From the NCBI GenBank assembly GCA_040221175.1, contig JAVJVK010000015.1:1-64000 (forward strand): a stretch of DNA of 64,000 bases, read 5' to 3'. Made by a program: the position numbers and the translations under genes. Shown piece after piece: positions 8,274-17,494 of the stretch. The DNA comes from Phycisphaerales bacterium (lineage in GTDB: Bacteria; Planctomycetota; Phycisphaerae; Phycisphaerales; UBA1924). Position 1 is the first letter of the stretch, and every line of letters starts with the position of its first letter. The notes beneath the pieces are model-generated. The model was given only the letters and a program-made list of their open reading frames with translations. It was not told the DNA's origin and ran no database searches.

Positions 8274-8483
8274 AGGACCGCGAAACGTCATTTTGCGGCC
8301 CCGAGATGCGATCTTGCGGCTCCGAAACGCGATCCCGCGGCCCCGGAAGGCAACGTCGCGGCTCCAAGACCTGATGTTGCGGCTCCAGGATCCCGTGGTG
8401 CGGTCTGGCCATGCCATCCCACGGCCCCGAAAGGGCATCCCGCGGCCCCAGGCCCCCGTCTTGCGGCTCCAAAAGGGGGCGCC
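8274..8483. repeat. Tandem array of a degenerate 21-bp unit, 9-10 copies
   Basis: Starting at 8295 the sequence falls into nine consecutive 21-base units, each opening with GCGGCYCC or a one- to three-base variant (GCGGTCTG, ACGGCCCC), and ending at 8483. A poorer copy occupies 8274-8294. The last 13 bases of each unit vary more but tend to read RRRANNCSATCYY. Because 21 is a multiple of three, the array stays open in all three minus-strand frames and one plus frame; the plus frame from 8188 encodes a heptad such as RPRDAIL/RLRNAIP/RPRKATS. Whether it is translated is unknown. There are no unique spacers of CRISPR type. Confidence 0.9.
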
Positions 8484-8601
8484 GGGACCGCAACCCAACG
8501 CATGATGGCCGGGTAACGCACGAAGAACGCGCACGGGGCCGGCGATCGGCCTCGTGATCGTGTCGGTCTTCGGTTATCCTGACCCGGAGAAGGAGAACCC
8601 C

Positions 8602-10344
8602 ATGCCCGCGACCACGAGAACCGCCTCTATCCTGGCCGCCTGCGGCCTGGCCGCGGCGTGTGCCCCCGCCTTGGCCCAGACGTTCCCGGCCGAGCTGCAC
8701 GTCGAGGACCTGGACGGCGGCAACGGCTTCGCCGTCGACGGCGTCCCCGCTGCGCCCGGGCTGGGGCGGAGCGTCTCGAACGCGGGCGACGTCAACGGCG
8801 ACGGCGTGGACGACTTTATCGTCGCCCGGGCCAACGGCGCCGGGCTGGGGGCGACCTACGTCGTCTTCGGCGATGCGGGCGGCTTCCCGGCGGTGATCGA
8901 CGTAGAGGACCTGGACGGCGCCAATGGCTTTCGCATCGACGGCTTCGAGCCCGCCGACGTCGAGGGCCGCAGCGTGGCCCGCGCGGGCGACGTCAACGGC
9001 GACGGCGTCGACGACATCATCATCGGCAACGCGCGGGCGGCCGGTGGCGATGGCCGGGCCTCGGTGGTGTTCGGCCGGGCGATGGGGTCCGGGGGATTTC
9101 CGGCCGTGGTGGACCTAGCCGACCTCGATGGCGGCGACGGCTTCACCCTGCTGGGTGAAGCGGGCTTTGGCTACGGGGTGGGCAACGCCGTCGCCGGCGC
9201 GGGCGACGTCAACGGCGACGGCATCGACGACGTCATCGTCGGCTCGGACGACTACTACGGCGCGTGGCGGGACAGCGGCCGGGCCCACGTCATCTTCGGC
9301 CGCACGACCGGCTTCGACGCCACGATCCCCATCGGCGCGGCCGGTGGGTTCGCGGTGATCGGCGAGGGCTACCGGGCGCACCTGGGCCGGTCGGTCGCGG
9401 CGGCGGGCGACATCAACGGCGACGGCCTGGGCGACGTGATCATCGGCTCGACGGACTGGGGCGGGCATCCGTATTACTCTGTTGAACGGGCGGGCGCGGC
9501 CTACGTCATCTACGGCCGCGCCGGGACGCCCTCGGGCACGATCTCCATCGCCCGCCTGTCGGGGCTGGGCTTCGAGATCCGCGGCCAGTTCGATTTCGAG
9601 AACTTCGGCGAGGCGGTCGCCTCGGCGGGCGACCTCAACGGCGACGGCGTGGACGACGTGATCATCGGCGTGCGCGACGCCTTCCGGGTGGGCAACAGCG
9701 GCGCGGCCTGGGTCATCTATGGCCGCGGACCCGGCGAGCCGTCCTTCCCCGAACTGTTGTTGACCGAGGGCCTTGCGGCCAGCGACGGCGCCCGGTTCGA
9801 TGGCCAGTTCTCGGGGGACCAGACCGGCCGGTCGGTGGCGCCGCTGGGGGACATCAACGGCGATGGGCTGGACGACGTGGCCATCGGCGCCTGGGGCTGG
9901 GGCGCGACCTACCCCAGCGAGTTCGGCGCGGCGTACGTCGTGTACGGCCGCTCAGACGACTTCCCTTCCCGGGTGCTGCTCGAAGACCTCGGCGGCGAAG
10001 CGGGCTTTCGCATCCGCGGCGAGAACCCCAGCGACGAGCTTGGCTGGTCGGTCTCGTCGGCGGGCGACGTCAACGGCGATGGCGCCCGCGACATCCTGGT
10101 TGGCGCCCCCGGGGCCATCGAGAGCGGCGGCATCGGCGCCGGTCGGGCCTACGTGATTTATGGCCAGAGCGGCGCATGCCCGGCCGACGTGGACGGCGAC
10201 GGCGAGCTGACACTGTTCGACTTCCTCGCCTTCCAGAACCTCTTCGACGCCGGCGACCCCCGCGCCGACTTCGACGCCGACGGCAGCCTCACCCTCTTCG
10301 ACTTCCTGGCCTTCCAGAACGCCTTCGACGCCGGCTGCCCGTAG
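8602..10344 (+). CDS. Secreted FG-GAP repeat protein with GC-type dockerin tag
   Basis: 580 residues. A signal peptide (ASILAACGLAAACAPALAQ) is followed by about seven FG-GAP repeats, each carrying a calcium-loop motif GDVNGDGVDDxIIG and a YVVFG/YVIYG strand, predicting an integrin-alpha-like beta-propeller. The C-terminus holds two copies of a dockerin-like unit: ADVDGDGELTLFDFLAFQN and ADFDADGSLTLFDFLAFQN, ending FDAGCP. This ending is shared with two other proteins in the window and is probably a surface anchoring or sorting tag. ATG 8602 follows a GGAGAAGGAG Shine-Dalgarno. It is followed 63 bases later by a related gene. Confidence 0.92.
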   Translation: MPATTRTASILAACGLAAACAPALAQTFPAELHVEDLDGGNGFAVDGVPAAPGLGRSVSNAGDVNGDGVDDFIVARANGAGLGATYVVFGDAGGFPAVIDVEDLDGANGFRIDGFEPADVEGRSVARAGDVNGDGVDDIIIGNARAAGGDGRASVVFGRAMGSGGFPAVVDLADLDGGDGFTLLGEAGFGYGVGNAVAGAGDVNGDGIDDVIVGSDDYYGAWRDSGRAHVIFGRTTGFDATIPIGAAGGFAVIGEGYRAHLGRSVAAAGDINGDGLGDVIIGSTDWGGHPYYSVERAGAAYVIYGRAGTPSGTISIARLSGLGFEIRGQFDFENFGEAVASAGDLNGDGVDDVIIGVRDAFRVGNSGAAWVIYGRGPGEPSFPELLLTEGLAASDGARFDGQFSGDQTGRSVAPLGDINGDGLDDVAIGAWGWGATYPSEFGAAYVVYGRSDDFPSRVLLEDLGGEAGFRIRGENPSDELGWSVSSAGDVNGDGARDILVGAPGAIESGGIGAGRAYVIYGQSGACPADVDGDGELTLFDFLAFQNLFDAGDPRADFDADGSLTLFDFLAFQNAFDAGCP

Positions 10345-10407
10345 GACCCGTCGCGGCCCGTGGCCGCCCGGATCGCACCCCGGTACGCTCCCCGCGGGAG
10401 GCTCGCC

Positions 10408-11742
10408 ATGCATCGACGCCGTGCGAACGTGGCCGTGTTGGGGGCGCCGGCCTTCGAGGGGGCCCTGGTCCTGGCGCTGGCGTGCGTGCTCGCCGCGGCC
10501 GCCCCGGCGGCGGGCCAGCGGTGCGATCCCGGCGGGCTGTTCGAGGCCCAGGTGCGCTACGCCGCGGGCGATGGGGCCGATTGCGTGGCCCTGGGCGACC
10601 TGGACGGCGACGGCGACCTGGACGTGGTCGTCTCCAACCGCTACTCGGACGACGTAAGCGTGCTGAGGGGCCTGGGCGACGGCACGTTCGGGCCGCAGCG
10701 CCGCCTGCCGGTGGGCGCGTTTCCCCTGTGCGTGGCGCTGGGCGACCTGGACGGCGACGGCGCGCTGGACGCGATGGTCGCCAACGAGTTCTCCGATGAT
10801 TGCAGCGTGCTCATGGGACGCGGCGACGGCACGTTCGAGCCGCAGCGCCGCGTGGCGGCCGGCGGTGGGCCGCTGAGCATCGCCCTGGCCGACGTCGACG
10901 GCGATGGCGCGCTGGATGCGGTCGTCGCCAACGTCTTCTCCGACGATTGCAGCGTCTTGATGGGCCTGGGCGACGGCACGTTCGGGCCGCAGCGACGCTT
11001 CGACGCGGGCGACTATCCCCTGGCCGTGGCGCTGGGCGACCTCGACGCCGACGGCGTGCTCGACGCGGTGGTGGCTAACCTGGGCAGCGGCGACGTGAGC
11101 GTGCTGCTCGGCCTGGGCGACGGGGCGTTCGGGCCCCAGCGGCGCTTTGCGGTTGGCCAAGCGCCCTACGCGCTCGCGCTGGGCGACCTCAACGCCGACG
11201 GCGCGCTGGACGTGGTGGCGGCGAACTTCCAGTCGGGCGATGCGAGCGTCCTGATGGGCCTGGGCGACGGCGCGCTGGCCGCCCAGCAACGCGTTGCCGC
11301 GGGCTTCGAGCCGGCCAGCGTGGCGCTGGGCGAATTCAACGGCGACGGCGTGCTCGATGCGTTGGTGGCCAACAGCGGCTCGAACGACGCGAGCCTCCTG
11401 CTTGGCGTGGGCGGCGGCGCGTTCGAGCCGCAGCGCCGCGTGGCGACGGGCCTGGGCCCCCGCGGCGTGACGCTGGCGGACGTCAACGCCGACGGCGCGC
11501 CCGACGCGATGATCGCCTGCGTGCGCTCGGACGAGCTGAGCGTGCTGCTGGGCCGGTGCGTGCCCAACCAGCCCTGCCCGCCGGACCTGGACGGCGACGG
11601 TGCGCTGACGATCTTCGACTACCTTGCCTTCCAGAATCTCTTCGACGCCGGCGACGCCCAGGCCGACTTCGACGGCGACGGCCGGCTGACGATCTTCGAC
11701 TTCCTGGCCTTCCAGAACGCCTTCGACGCGGGGTGCCCGTAG
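10408..11742 (+). CDS. Secreted VCBS/FG-GAP repeat protein with GC-type dockerin tag
   Basis: 444 residues with a signal peptide ending AAAPAAGQ. About eight repeats of roughly 47 residues follow, each with LGDLDGDGxLDxVVAN, SVLxGLGDGxFGPQRR and a VALGD start, a propeller-type VCBS pattern. The last 55 residues are the paired dockerin-like tag (PPDLDGDGALTIFDYLAFQN and ADFDGDGRLTIFDFLAFQN, ending FDAGCP). The repeats differ from those in the preceding gene, so this is a relative and not a recent copy. ATG 10408 has a GGGAGG site nine bases upstream. The gene converges on the large kinase gene, 14 bases apart. Confidence 0.92.
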   Translation: MHRRRANVAVLGAPAFEGALVLALACVLAAAAPAAGQRCDPGGLFEAQVRYAAGDGADCVALGDLDGDGDLDVVVSNRYSDDVSVLRGLGDGTFGPQRRLPVGAFPLCVALGDLDGDGALDAMVANEFSDDCSVLMGRGDGTFEPQRRVAAGGGPLSIALADVDGDGALDAVVANVFSDDCSVLMGLGDGTFGPQRRFDAGDYPLAVALGDLDADGVLDAVVANLGSGDVSVLLGLGDGAFGPQRRFAVGQAPYALALGDLNADGALDVVAANFQSGDASVLMGLGDGALAAQQRVAAGFEPASVALGEFNGDGVLDALVANSGSNDASLLLGVGGGAFEPQRRVATGLGPRGVTLADVNADGAPDAMIACVRSDELSVLLGRCVPNQPCPPDLDGDGALTIFDYLAFQNLFDAGDAQADFDGDGRLTIFDFLAFQNAFDAGCP

Positions 11743-11756
11743 GGGCGGATGGCGGG

Positions 11757-14700
11757 CTAGTCCTCGGTCAGCCATGCCTCCAGGCCGTCCAGGTCCAGCG
11801 GCTTGCTGAACAAGGGGGCCTGGGCGTGCTGCTCGGGCAGGTCCTCGGCGTTGTAGCCGGTGACGAAGGCGAAGGGCACGTTCCGCTCGCGCAGCCGATC
11901 GGCCACGGGGTAGACCATCGTGCCGTCCAGGTCGATGTCCAGCAGGGCCACCTCGGGCGTGTGTTGCTCGAGCAGTTCGAGGGCGGCGTCGACCGTAGCC
12001 ACCGGGCCGAGCACCTCGAAGCCAAGCTCGCGCAGGAACACCGTCATCGAGCGTGCGATGACCGAGTTGTCCTCGACGTACAGCAGCGGCGGCGCGGGCT
12101 CGCTCGCCCCGTCCGCGTCTGCATCTGCGGCGGCCGCGCCGTCCGGTGCGGCGCGATTGGCGGTGCGCTGGAGCTGGAGCGGCGTCAGCGGCTTCTTCGT
12201 CCGCGCCGGCAGGGGTGGGGGCGCGCCCGTGTCGGTATGGCGGAGCGGGAACCAGATGCGGGCGGTCAGCCCATCGGGCTCGTATTCGAACGAGACTTCG
12301 CCCTCGAGCTCGTACGCGAGCATGTCGCGGATCATCTGGCTGCCGAAGCCCTCGGGCTTTACGCCCTCCAGGCGAGGCCCGCCGCGCTCGGTCCAGGTGA
12401 TCTCCACGCCCTCGGCCTCACGAGGCGACACGATGCGCCACGCCACGCGGAGCCGCCCCTGGTGCGACGAGAGGGCGCCGTACTTGGCGGCGTTGGTGGC
12501 CATCTCGTGGATGGCCATGTGCAGCGAGAGCGCGCTCTTGGGCTTGACGGCCAGCTTGGGGCCTTCCATCTCCAGGGCATCGGCCGACCCGACGCGCGGT
12601 TCGAGCTCGCTGGCGATAATGTCGCCGATGTTGGCCCCCCGCCAGTCGCTGCGCGTCAGCAGCGAATGGGCCACGCCCATCGACGTCAGGCGGTCGGCGA
12701 AGGCCTTGCGGAAGGCTTCCAATGACGGCGCGTTGCGGGCCGTGACGCGGGCCAGGGCCTGGACCGAGGCGAGGGTGTTCTTTACCCGATGGTTCAGTTC
12801 GCTCATCACCAGCCGGAGGTGGGCCTCGCTGCGTTTGCGTTCGGTGATGTCCGTCGAGATGCCGCACACCGCGTAGATCTGCCCCGAGGCGGTCCGCAGG
12901 GGGAACTTCTGGGAGATGAACGACACGGTCTTGCCGTCGATCTCGATGTGTTCCTCGAACTCGATCGGTTCGCCGTGCTTGGCCACCTCGGCGTCGTTGC
13001 TTCGATACAACTCGGCCAGTTCCCGGCTGGGGGCGATGTCGTCGTCGCGTTTGCCCAGCGGCTGGCCGTGCTCGACGCCGAGGGCCCGGGCATGCGCAGC
13101 ATTGCTGAGGATGAACCGACCTTGAAGATCCTTGGCATAGATCGCCGCGGGCGCGTTGTCGATGATCGACTGCAGCTTGCGCTGGCTCTCTTCGACCTCG
13201 CGGCCGGCCGCCAGGCGCTGGATCGCCACGCCCAGGACGTTGGCCATTTGTTGCACGAAGGCGACCTGGTGCTCGTCGAAGGCCTTCGTTTGTGTCGAAT
13301 GCACGCCCAGCACGCCGAAAGGCTGTCCGCCCGAGCCCACGATGACGACGCTGATGCCGCTGCCGACCTCGTGGTCGGCCAAGAGTTCGGGCCCGCTGAA
13401 GCGTGTCTCGCCCGAAAGGTCGGTGACCACCACGGGGCCGGATGCCTCGAGCGTGTAGCCGGCCTGGCTGCTGCGGTCATTGGGCACCATCGCCTTGCCG
13501 ACGAGGCCTTCCTGCCAGCCCACGCCCGCAATGAGGCGCATGCTGCTGCGGTCCTCGGTGAGCTCGAGCACCTTACACAGCGGACAGCCGAGCGTGTGGG
13601 CGACGACATAGACCGCGTGGTCGGCCAACACTTTGAAGTCATTCTCGCGGAGGGCCAGCACGCCCGCCTCGGCTGCCGCCCGCTGCTGCTCGCGCTGGGC
13701 GGTCAGGGCGGCGGTGAGGTCCTTCAGGCGGGTGACCTGCGAGAACGTGACGACCACGCCATCGATGCGATCGTCGGCGGTGCGGTAGGGCAGGATGCGA
13801 CGCAAGTACCAGGCGCCGTCCTCGTCCTGGATTTCCTTCTCGACCGGCGCCAGGCCATCGATCACGCGCTGGGCGTCATCGAGCATGCCGTCGTCGATGC
13901 ACACGCCCTTGAGGTCACGGATCGGCCGACCGATGTCGCTCTCGATGACGCTGAGTAGCTTGCGCGCCTCGGGCGTGTAGCGACGGATGCAGAAGTTGCG
14001 GTCGAGAAAGATGGCGGGCAGCTTGGTGCTGTGCAGCAGGTTGGCGATGTCGGCGTGGGCTTCCTGGAGTTCTTCGAGCTTCTCGCGGAGCTGGCTGTTG
14101 ACGGTGATGAGCTCTTCGTTCACGCTGCGGAGCTCTTCGGACTGGGTCTCCAGCTCCTCGTTGGTCGACTGGAGTTCCTCGTTCATCGTCATCGACTCTT
14201 CGTTGCTCGTGCGCAGCTCTTCGTTGGCCTGCTCGAGCTCTTCGACGGTCGACTGCAGATCATTCCGAAGGGCTTCGACCTCTCGGTTGAGTTCCTCGGT
14301 GACGGTGTCCATGCCCGGATCGCTGCTGGCATCGGCGTCGCTCGCTTCACCTAGCTCGAACGTAACGGCCAGCAGATCGTCGCCAAGTTCGGTCGATGCG
14401 CACGGCGTGACGATGACCTCGTAGGCCCGCCGCTCGCCACCGCGCGTGTACAGAGTGCCCTGGGTCACGATGCGCTCGCGCGACCGTGAGGCCCGGTACA
14501 CCGCCGCGCGGATGCGGGTCCGCGGCTCCTCACGCACCATCTCGATGAGGGTCATACGCCCCGCGCCGCTCGGCAGGTCGAGGAACTCGATGAGATCGCC
14601 GTGGAGGTACACGACCTGATGCTCACCATTGATGAGCACGCTGGGCGGCGTCGACGCCTGAGCCAGCAGTCGCAGCGAGGCCAACTCGCCGCTGCGTTGC

Positions 14701-16310
14701 TCGCTGCGGCGTTGCATCGTGGGTGAGGGGTGGGCCACTGGTTCGAAGCGGCGGCCGACGAACGCCGGCGTTCCCGGCGTGTCGTGCTTGCGCTGGGTTT
14801 CCAATCGCTGATAGAGGCGCCAGCGCTTGTCGATTACGCGGAAGTGGCTGGCGGTCTGGCCGAGGGCCTCGGAGGGACCCAGCAGGAGGTAGCCCTGGGG
14901 CCGCAGCGCGAAATGAAAGCCCGAGAGCGCGGTTTCCTGGGCCTCACGCCGCAGGTAGATCAGCAGATTCCGGCAACTGACCAGGTGCAGCCTCGAAAAT
15001 GGCGGGTCGCTCAGCAGATTGTGCGTGGCGAACGACACCAAGTCGCGCACGGGCTGGCGGACGCGGAACATCCCCGGAGTATCCAACTGATCGAAGTGGG
15101 CCTCGCGACGTTCTTTGCTCACGTTGGACAGGCACGCTTCGGGATAGACCGCGGCGCGTGCCTGCTGGATGGCTTCCTGGTCGACGTCGGTGGCGAAGAC
15201 CTGGATGGCGATGTCGGCATCCGCCGATCGCGTCTGGCGATGCTCCAACAACGCGATGGCCAGCGAGTACGCCTCCTCCCCGGTGGCGCACCCGGGCGCC
15301 CAGACGCGGATGACGCGCTCGTCGTCTGGGTCGTTCGACACGGCCTCGAAGATGCGCGGAATGGCGCGAACCGAGAGCGCCTGGAAGGCCTCGGGATCTC
15401 GGAAGAAGTCCGTGACGCTGATGTGCACGTCGCGGGCGAGTTCCTGGAGCTCGGTGAGATCCTGCTCGATGAGGTCGCGATAGTCCGATATCGCGGTGAT
15501 GTGGCGCAGCCCCATCCGCCGCTGCACACGCCGGGCGAGGGTTGACATCTTGTACAGCGTCAGGTCGATGCCCAGCTTGTTGCGGAGCAAGTCGAAGACC
15601 TCGTGGATTTCGGCGGGGACGTCGTCGTTTTCTTCGGGACGCTGCTGCTCGCCCGTTGTTCCGAGTTCTCCTGATCTCCGATCACCGCCGTCTTCCGCCG
15701 TCCCGGCCATCTCGCCGGAGCCGTCGCCGCTGACATACGGGTGGTCGAGGAACCGCTGGATGGCCTCGGGAATCTCGTGAATCTCCAGCACGAGATCGGC
15801 CACGCCATGATCGACCGCGCTGCGGGGCATGCCCTCGTAAGCAGCGGTCTCGGGATCCTGAGCGATCGTGAACCCGCCGGCTGCCTTGATGGCGCGCAAT
15901 CCGTTGGTGCCATCGCTGCCCGTGCCGCTCAGCACCACGCCAATGGCGCTGCGACCGAAGGACTCGGCCAGTGACCGGAACAGGTGGTCAATGGCAAGGC
16001 GCCCGCCGCGTTCGCCCGAGGGTGTGTCGAGCCTGAGGGCGTTGCCATCGATGGTCAGGAAGCGATTTGGTGGAATGATGTAGACGCATCCCGCCTGCAC
16101 GCGCTCATCTGGCTGGGCTTCTTTCACCTCCAGCGAGGTCTTGCGCGACAGCAGGTCGGCCATCATGCTCTCATGCGTCGGATCGAGGTGCTGCACGCAC
16201 ACCCATGCGACGCGCAGATCGCTGGGGATGTTCGAAAGCAACTGAGAGAATGCTTCCAGGCCTCCCGCGGAGGCTCCGACGCCGACGACGATGAGCGGCT
16301 CTGTCGACAT
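11757..16310 (-). CDS. CheB-CheR-PAS-GAF-PAS-HWE histidine kinase-receiver hybrid
   Basis: 1517 residues. Order: CheB methylesterase (about 1-190; Ser14 in GASAGG, the QHL histidine, and SGTGSDGT aspartate), CheR methyltransferase (about 220-505; RVWAPGCATGEEAYSLA, DLVSCRNLLIYL), a long coiled coil (about 670-745; repeated TxNEELxSTNEEL), PAS (to about 860), GAF (about 890-1045), PAS (about 1055-1175), an HWE/HisKA_2 kinase (ELNHRVKNTLASVQ, with MAIHEMATNAAKYGAL) and a C-terminal receiver (LLYVEDN, LLDIDLDG). It is likely a cytosolic stress or light/redox sensor that autophosphorylates and passes phosphate to its own receiver. The start has a GGAGAG Shine-Dalgarno. It is not beside chemotaxis genes. 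Confidence 0.95.
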   Translation of the reverse strand: MSTEPLIVVGVGASAGGLEAFSQLLSNIPSDLRVAWVCVQHLDPTHESMMADLLSRKTSLEVKEAQPDERVQAGCVYIIPPNRFLTIDGNALRLDTPSGERGGRLAIDHLFRSLAESFGRSAIGVVLSGTGSDGTNGLRAIKAAGGFTIAQDPETAAYEGMPRSAVDHGVADLVLEIHEIPEAIQRFLDHPYVSGDGSGEMAGTAEDGGDRRSGELGTTGEQQRPEENDDVPAEIHEVFDLLRNKLGIDLTLYKMSTLARRVQRRMGLRHITAISDYRDLIEQDLTELQELARDVHISVTDFFRDPEAFQALSVRAIPRIFEAVSNDPDDERVIRVWAPGCATGEEAYSLAIALLEHRQTRSADADIAIQVFATDVDQEAIQQARAAVYPEACLSNVSKERREAHFDQLDTPGMFRVRQPVRDLVSFATHNLLSDPPFSRLHLVSCRNLLIYLRREAQETALSGFHFALRPQGYLLLGPSEALGQTASHFRVIDKRWRLYQRLETQRKHDTPGTPAFVGRRFEPVAHPSPTMQRRSEQRSGELASLRLLAQASTPPSVLINGEHQVVYLHGDLIEFLDLPSGAGRMTLIEMVREEPRTRIRAAVYRASRSRERIVTQGTLYTRGGERRAYEVIVTPCASTELGDDLLAVTFELGEASDADASSDPGMDTVTEELNREVEALRNDLQSTVEELEQANEELRTSNEESMTMNEELQSTNEELETQSEELRSVNEELITVNSQLREKLEELQEAHADIANLLHSTKLPAIFLDRNFCIRRYTPEARKLLSVIESDIGRPIRDLKGVCIDDGMLDDAQRVIDGLAPVEKEIQDEDGAWYLRRILPYRTADDRIDGVVVTFSQVTRLKDLTAALTAQREQQRAAAEAGVLALRENDFKVLADHAVYVVAHTLGCPLCKVLELTEDRSSMRLIAGVGWQEGLVGKAMVPNDRSSQAGYTLEASGPVVVTDLSGETRFSGPELLADHEVGSGISVVIVGSGGQPFGVLGVHSTQTKAFDEHQVAFVQQMANVLGVAIQRLAAGREVEESQRKLQSIIDNAPAAIYAKDLQGRFILSNAAHARALGVEHGQPLGKRDDDIAPSRELAELYRSNDAEVAKHGEPIEFEEHIEIDGKTVSFISQKFPLRTASGQIYAVCGISTDITERKRSEAHLRLVMSELNHRVKNTLASVQALARVTARNAPSLEAFRKAFADRLTSMGVAHSLLTRSDWRGANIGDIIASELEPRVGSADALEMEGPKLAVKPKSALSLHMAIHEMATNAAKYGALSSHQGRLRVAWRIVSPREAEGVEITWTERGGPRLEGVKPEGFGSQMIRDMLAYELEGEVSFEYEPDGLTARIWFPLRHTDTGAPPPLPARTKKPLTPLQLQRTANRAAPDGAAAADADADGASEPAPPLLYVEDNSVIARSMTVFLRELGFEVLGPVATVDAALELLEQHTPEVALLDIDLDGTMVYPVADRLRERNVPFAFVTGYNAEDLPEQHAQAPLFSKPLDLDGLEAWLTED

Positions 16311-16485
16311 GGAACTCTCCGGGCGGATGGGCCGGCGACATCGCGCCGTGCCCCAGATGTACCCCGATCATGGTACCACGCCGGCTGGCTGTCAGAGCCA
16401 CCAAATTAGAATCAGATCGAGGTTTCACGGAACCACCCCAGCATCGCCTTGCGACAAGTCTGAGGTAACGCTGCCCAGCGTGGCG

Positions 16486-17319
16486 CTACTTCACCAGCGT
16501 CGAACGCGCGGTAACGGGCGCGGCGGCCTCCACCGCGTTGATGAACATGCGCAATCCGGGTGCGGGTTCACCCGCCAGCGAGGCGCGATCCAGGCGCGAG
16601 TAATGGGGATGGCGCGTCCATTGCAAGAAGCGATCGGGATGGGGCATCAAGCCAAAGATCCGACCCGTCGGATCGCAAACTCCGGCGATCGCGCCGGCCG
16701 AGCCGTTGAAGTTGTCGAGGTAGGTCAGGGGCGCTTGGCCGCTCCGCTTCAGCCTGTTGACCACGTCCGGAGGGGCGAAGAGGCGCCCTTCGCCGTGGCC
16801 GACGGGCAGCATGAACGTGCCGGTCGGATCGTGCTGCAGATCGCGCGTCCAAATGCAGGGACTGTCGGCCTGGACCTCGAGCCGCACCCATCGGTCGGCG
16901 TAGCGGCCAAGCTGGTTGTCGCACAATGCCAGGGTGGCCGATTGCGGTTGCTCGGGCCACTCGATCTGGTCAGCCGAAGCGCCTCGTTCGGTGGGGCCGG
17001 GCAGCAGGCCCGCCTGCGTGAGCACCTGAAAGCCGTTGCAGATGCCGATCATGGCCACGCCACGACGCGCGGCATGGCGGAGGGCGGGGTAGAGCTTCTC
17101 CCGCACCAGCAGGGCCAGTACGCGGCCCGAGGCCACGTCGTCGCCATAGCTGAAGCCACCCGGGAAGCCGATCAGGCTGTAGCGGTCCAGCCGACCCGGG
17201 TCGTTGGCCAGGGCCCGCACGTGCAGGACGTCGACGTCGGCTCCGGCCATGCGAAAGCCGCGGGCCATTTCCTCATCGCAGTTGATGCCCGCGGCCCGGA
17301 TGACCAGTGCTCTCGTCAT
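16486..17319 (-). CDS. purQ: Phosphoribosylformylglycinamidine synthase, glutaminase subunit
   Basis: 277 residues of class I glutamine amidotransferase fold. The nucleophile is the cysteine in MIGICNGFQVL, preceded by FPGGFSYGDDVASG; the late ALMPHPDRF-like part reads FGLMPHPDRFLQW and gives the catalytic histidine. PurQ supplies ammonia to PurL for step four of purine synthesis. The length exceeds the bacterial small PurQ (about 230) and resembles the longer form. I chose ATG 17319; the 45 residues open upstream are not family-like. No purL or purS is adjacent. It is divergent from the DUF1015 gene. Confidence 0.9.
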   Translation of the reverse strand: MTRALVIRAAGINCDEEMARGFRMAGADVDVLHVRALANDPGRLDRYSLIGFPGGFSYGDDVASGRVLALLVREKLYPALRHAARRGVAMIGICNGFQVLTQAGLLPGPTERGASADQIEWPEQPQSATLALCDNQLGRYADRWVRLEVQADSPCIWTRDLQHDPTGTFMLPVGHGEGRLFAPPDVVNRLKRSGQAPLTYLDNFNGSAGAIAGVCDPTGRIFGLMPHPDRFLQWTRHPHYSRLDRASLAGEPAPGLRMFINAVEAAAPVTARSTLVK

Positions 17320-17494
17320 GGGATGAGTGTATGGCCCGCAGGCCTCAGGCAGTGCGATCCCGGCGGCTGGCAGGCGGCTGGTGGCGTCTCGGAGGGCCAG
17401 CGGGCATATCCTTGCCGCGGCCGGGCCGGGTGGCTCCTGGCCCGGTGTCTTCACCGTTTCTCAACCCGTGACTCGTGTCTCAGGAGGCTTTGCC

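Noticed and set aside
8274-8483. CRISPR array
   Set aside because: The units are 21 bases with no unique spacers between them, vary along their whole length and have no cas genes nearby.
8188-8505. Coding gene across the 21-bp array
   Set aside because: No Shine-Dalgarno and no conserved non-repeat domain is seen; the frame is open because the unit length is a multiple of three. It is reported as a repeat instead.
9952-11775. 607-codon minus-strand frame under the two FG-GAP genes
   Set aside because: It arises from the repetitive codons of the FG-GAP repeats in a reading-frame shadow; its own repeats mirror them.
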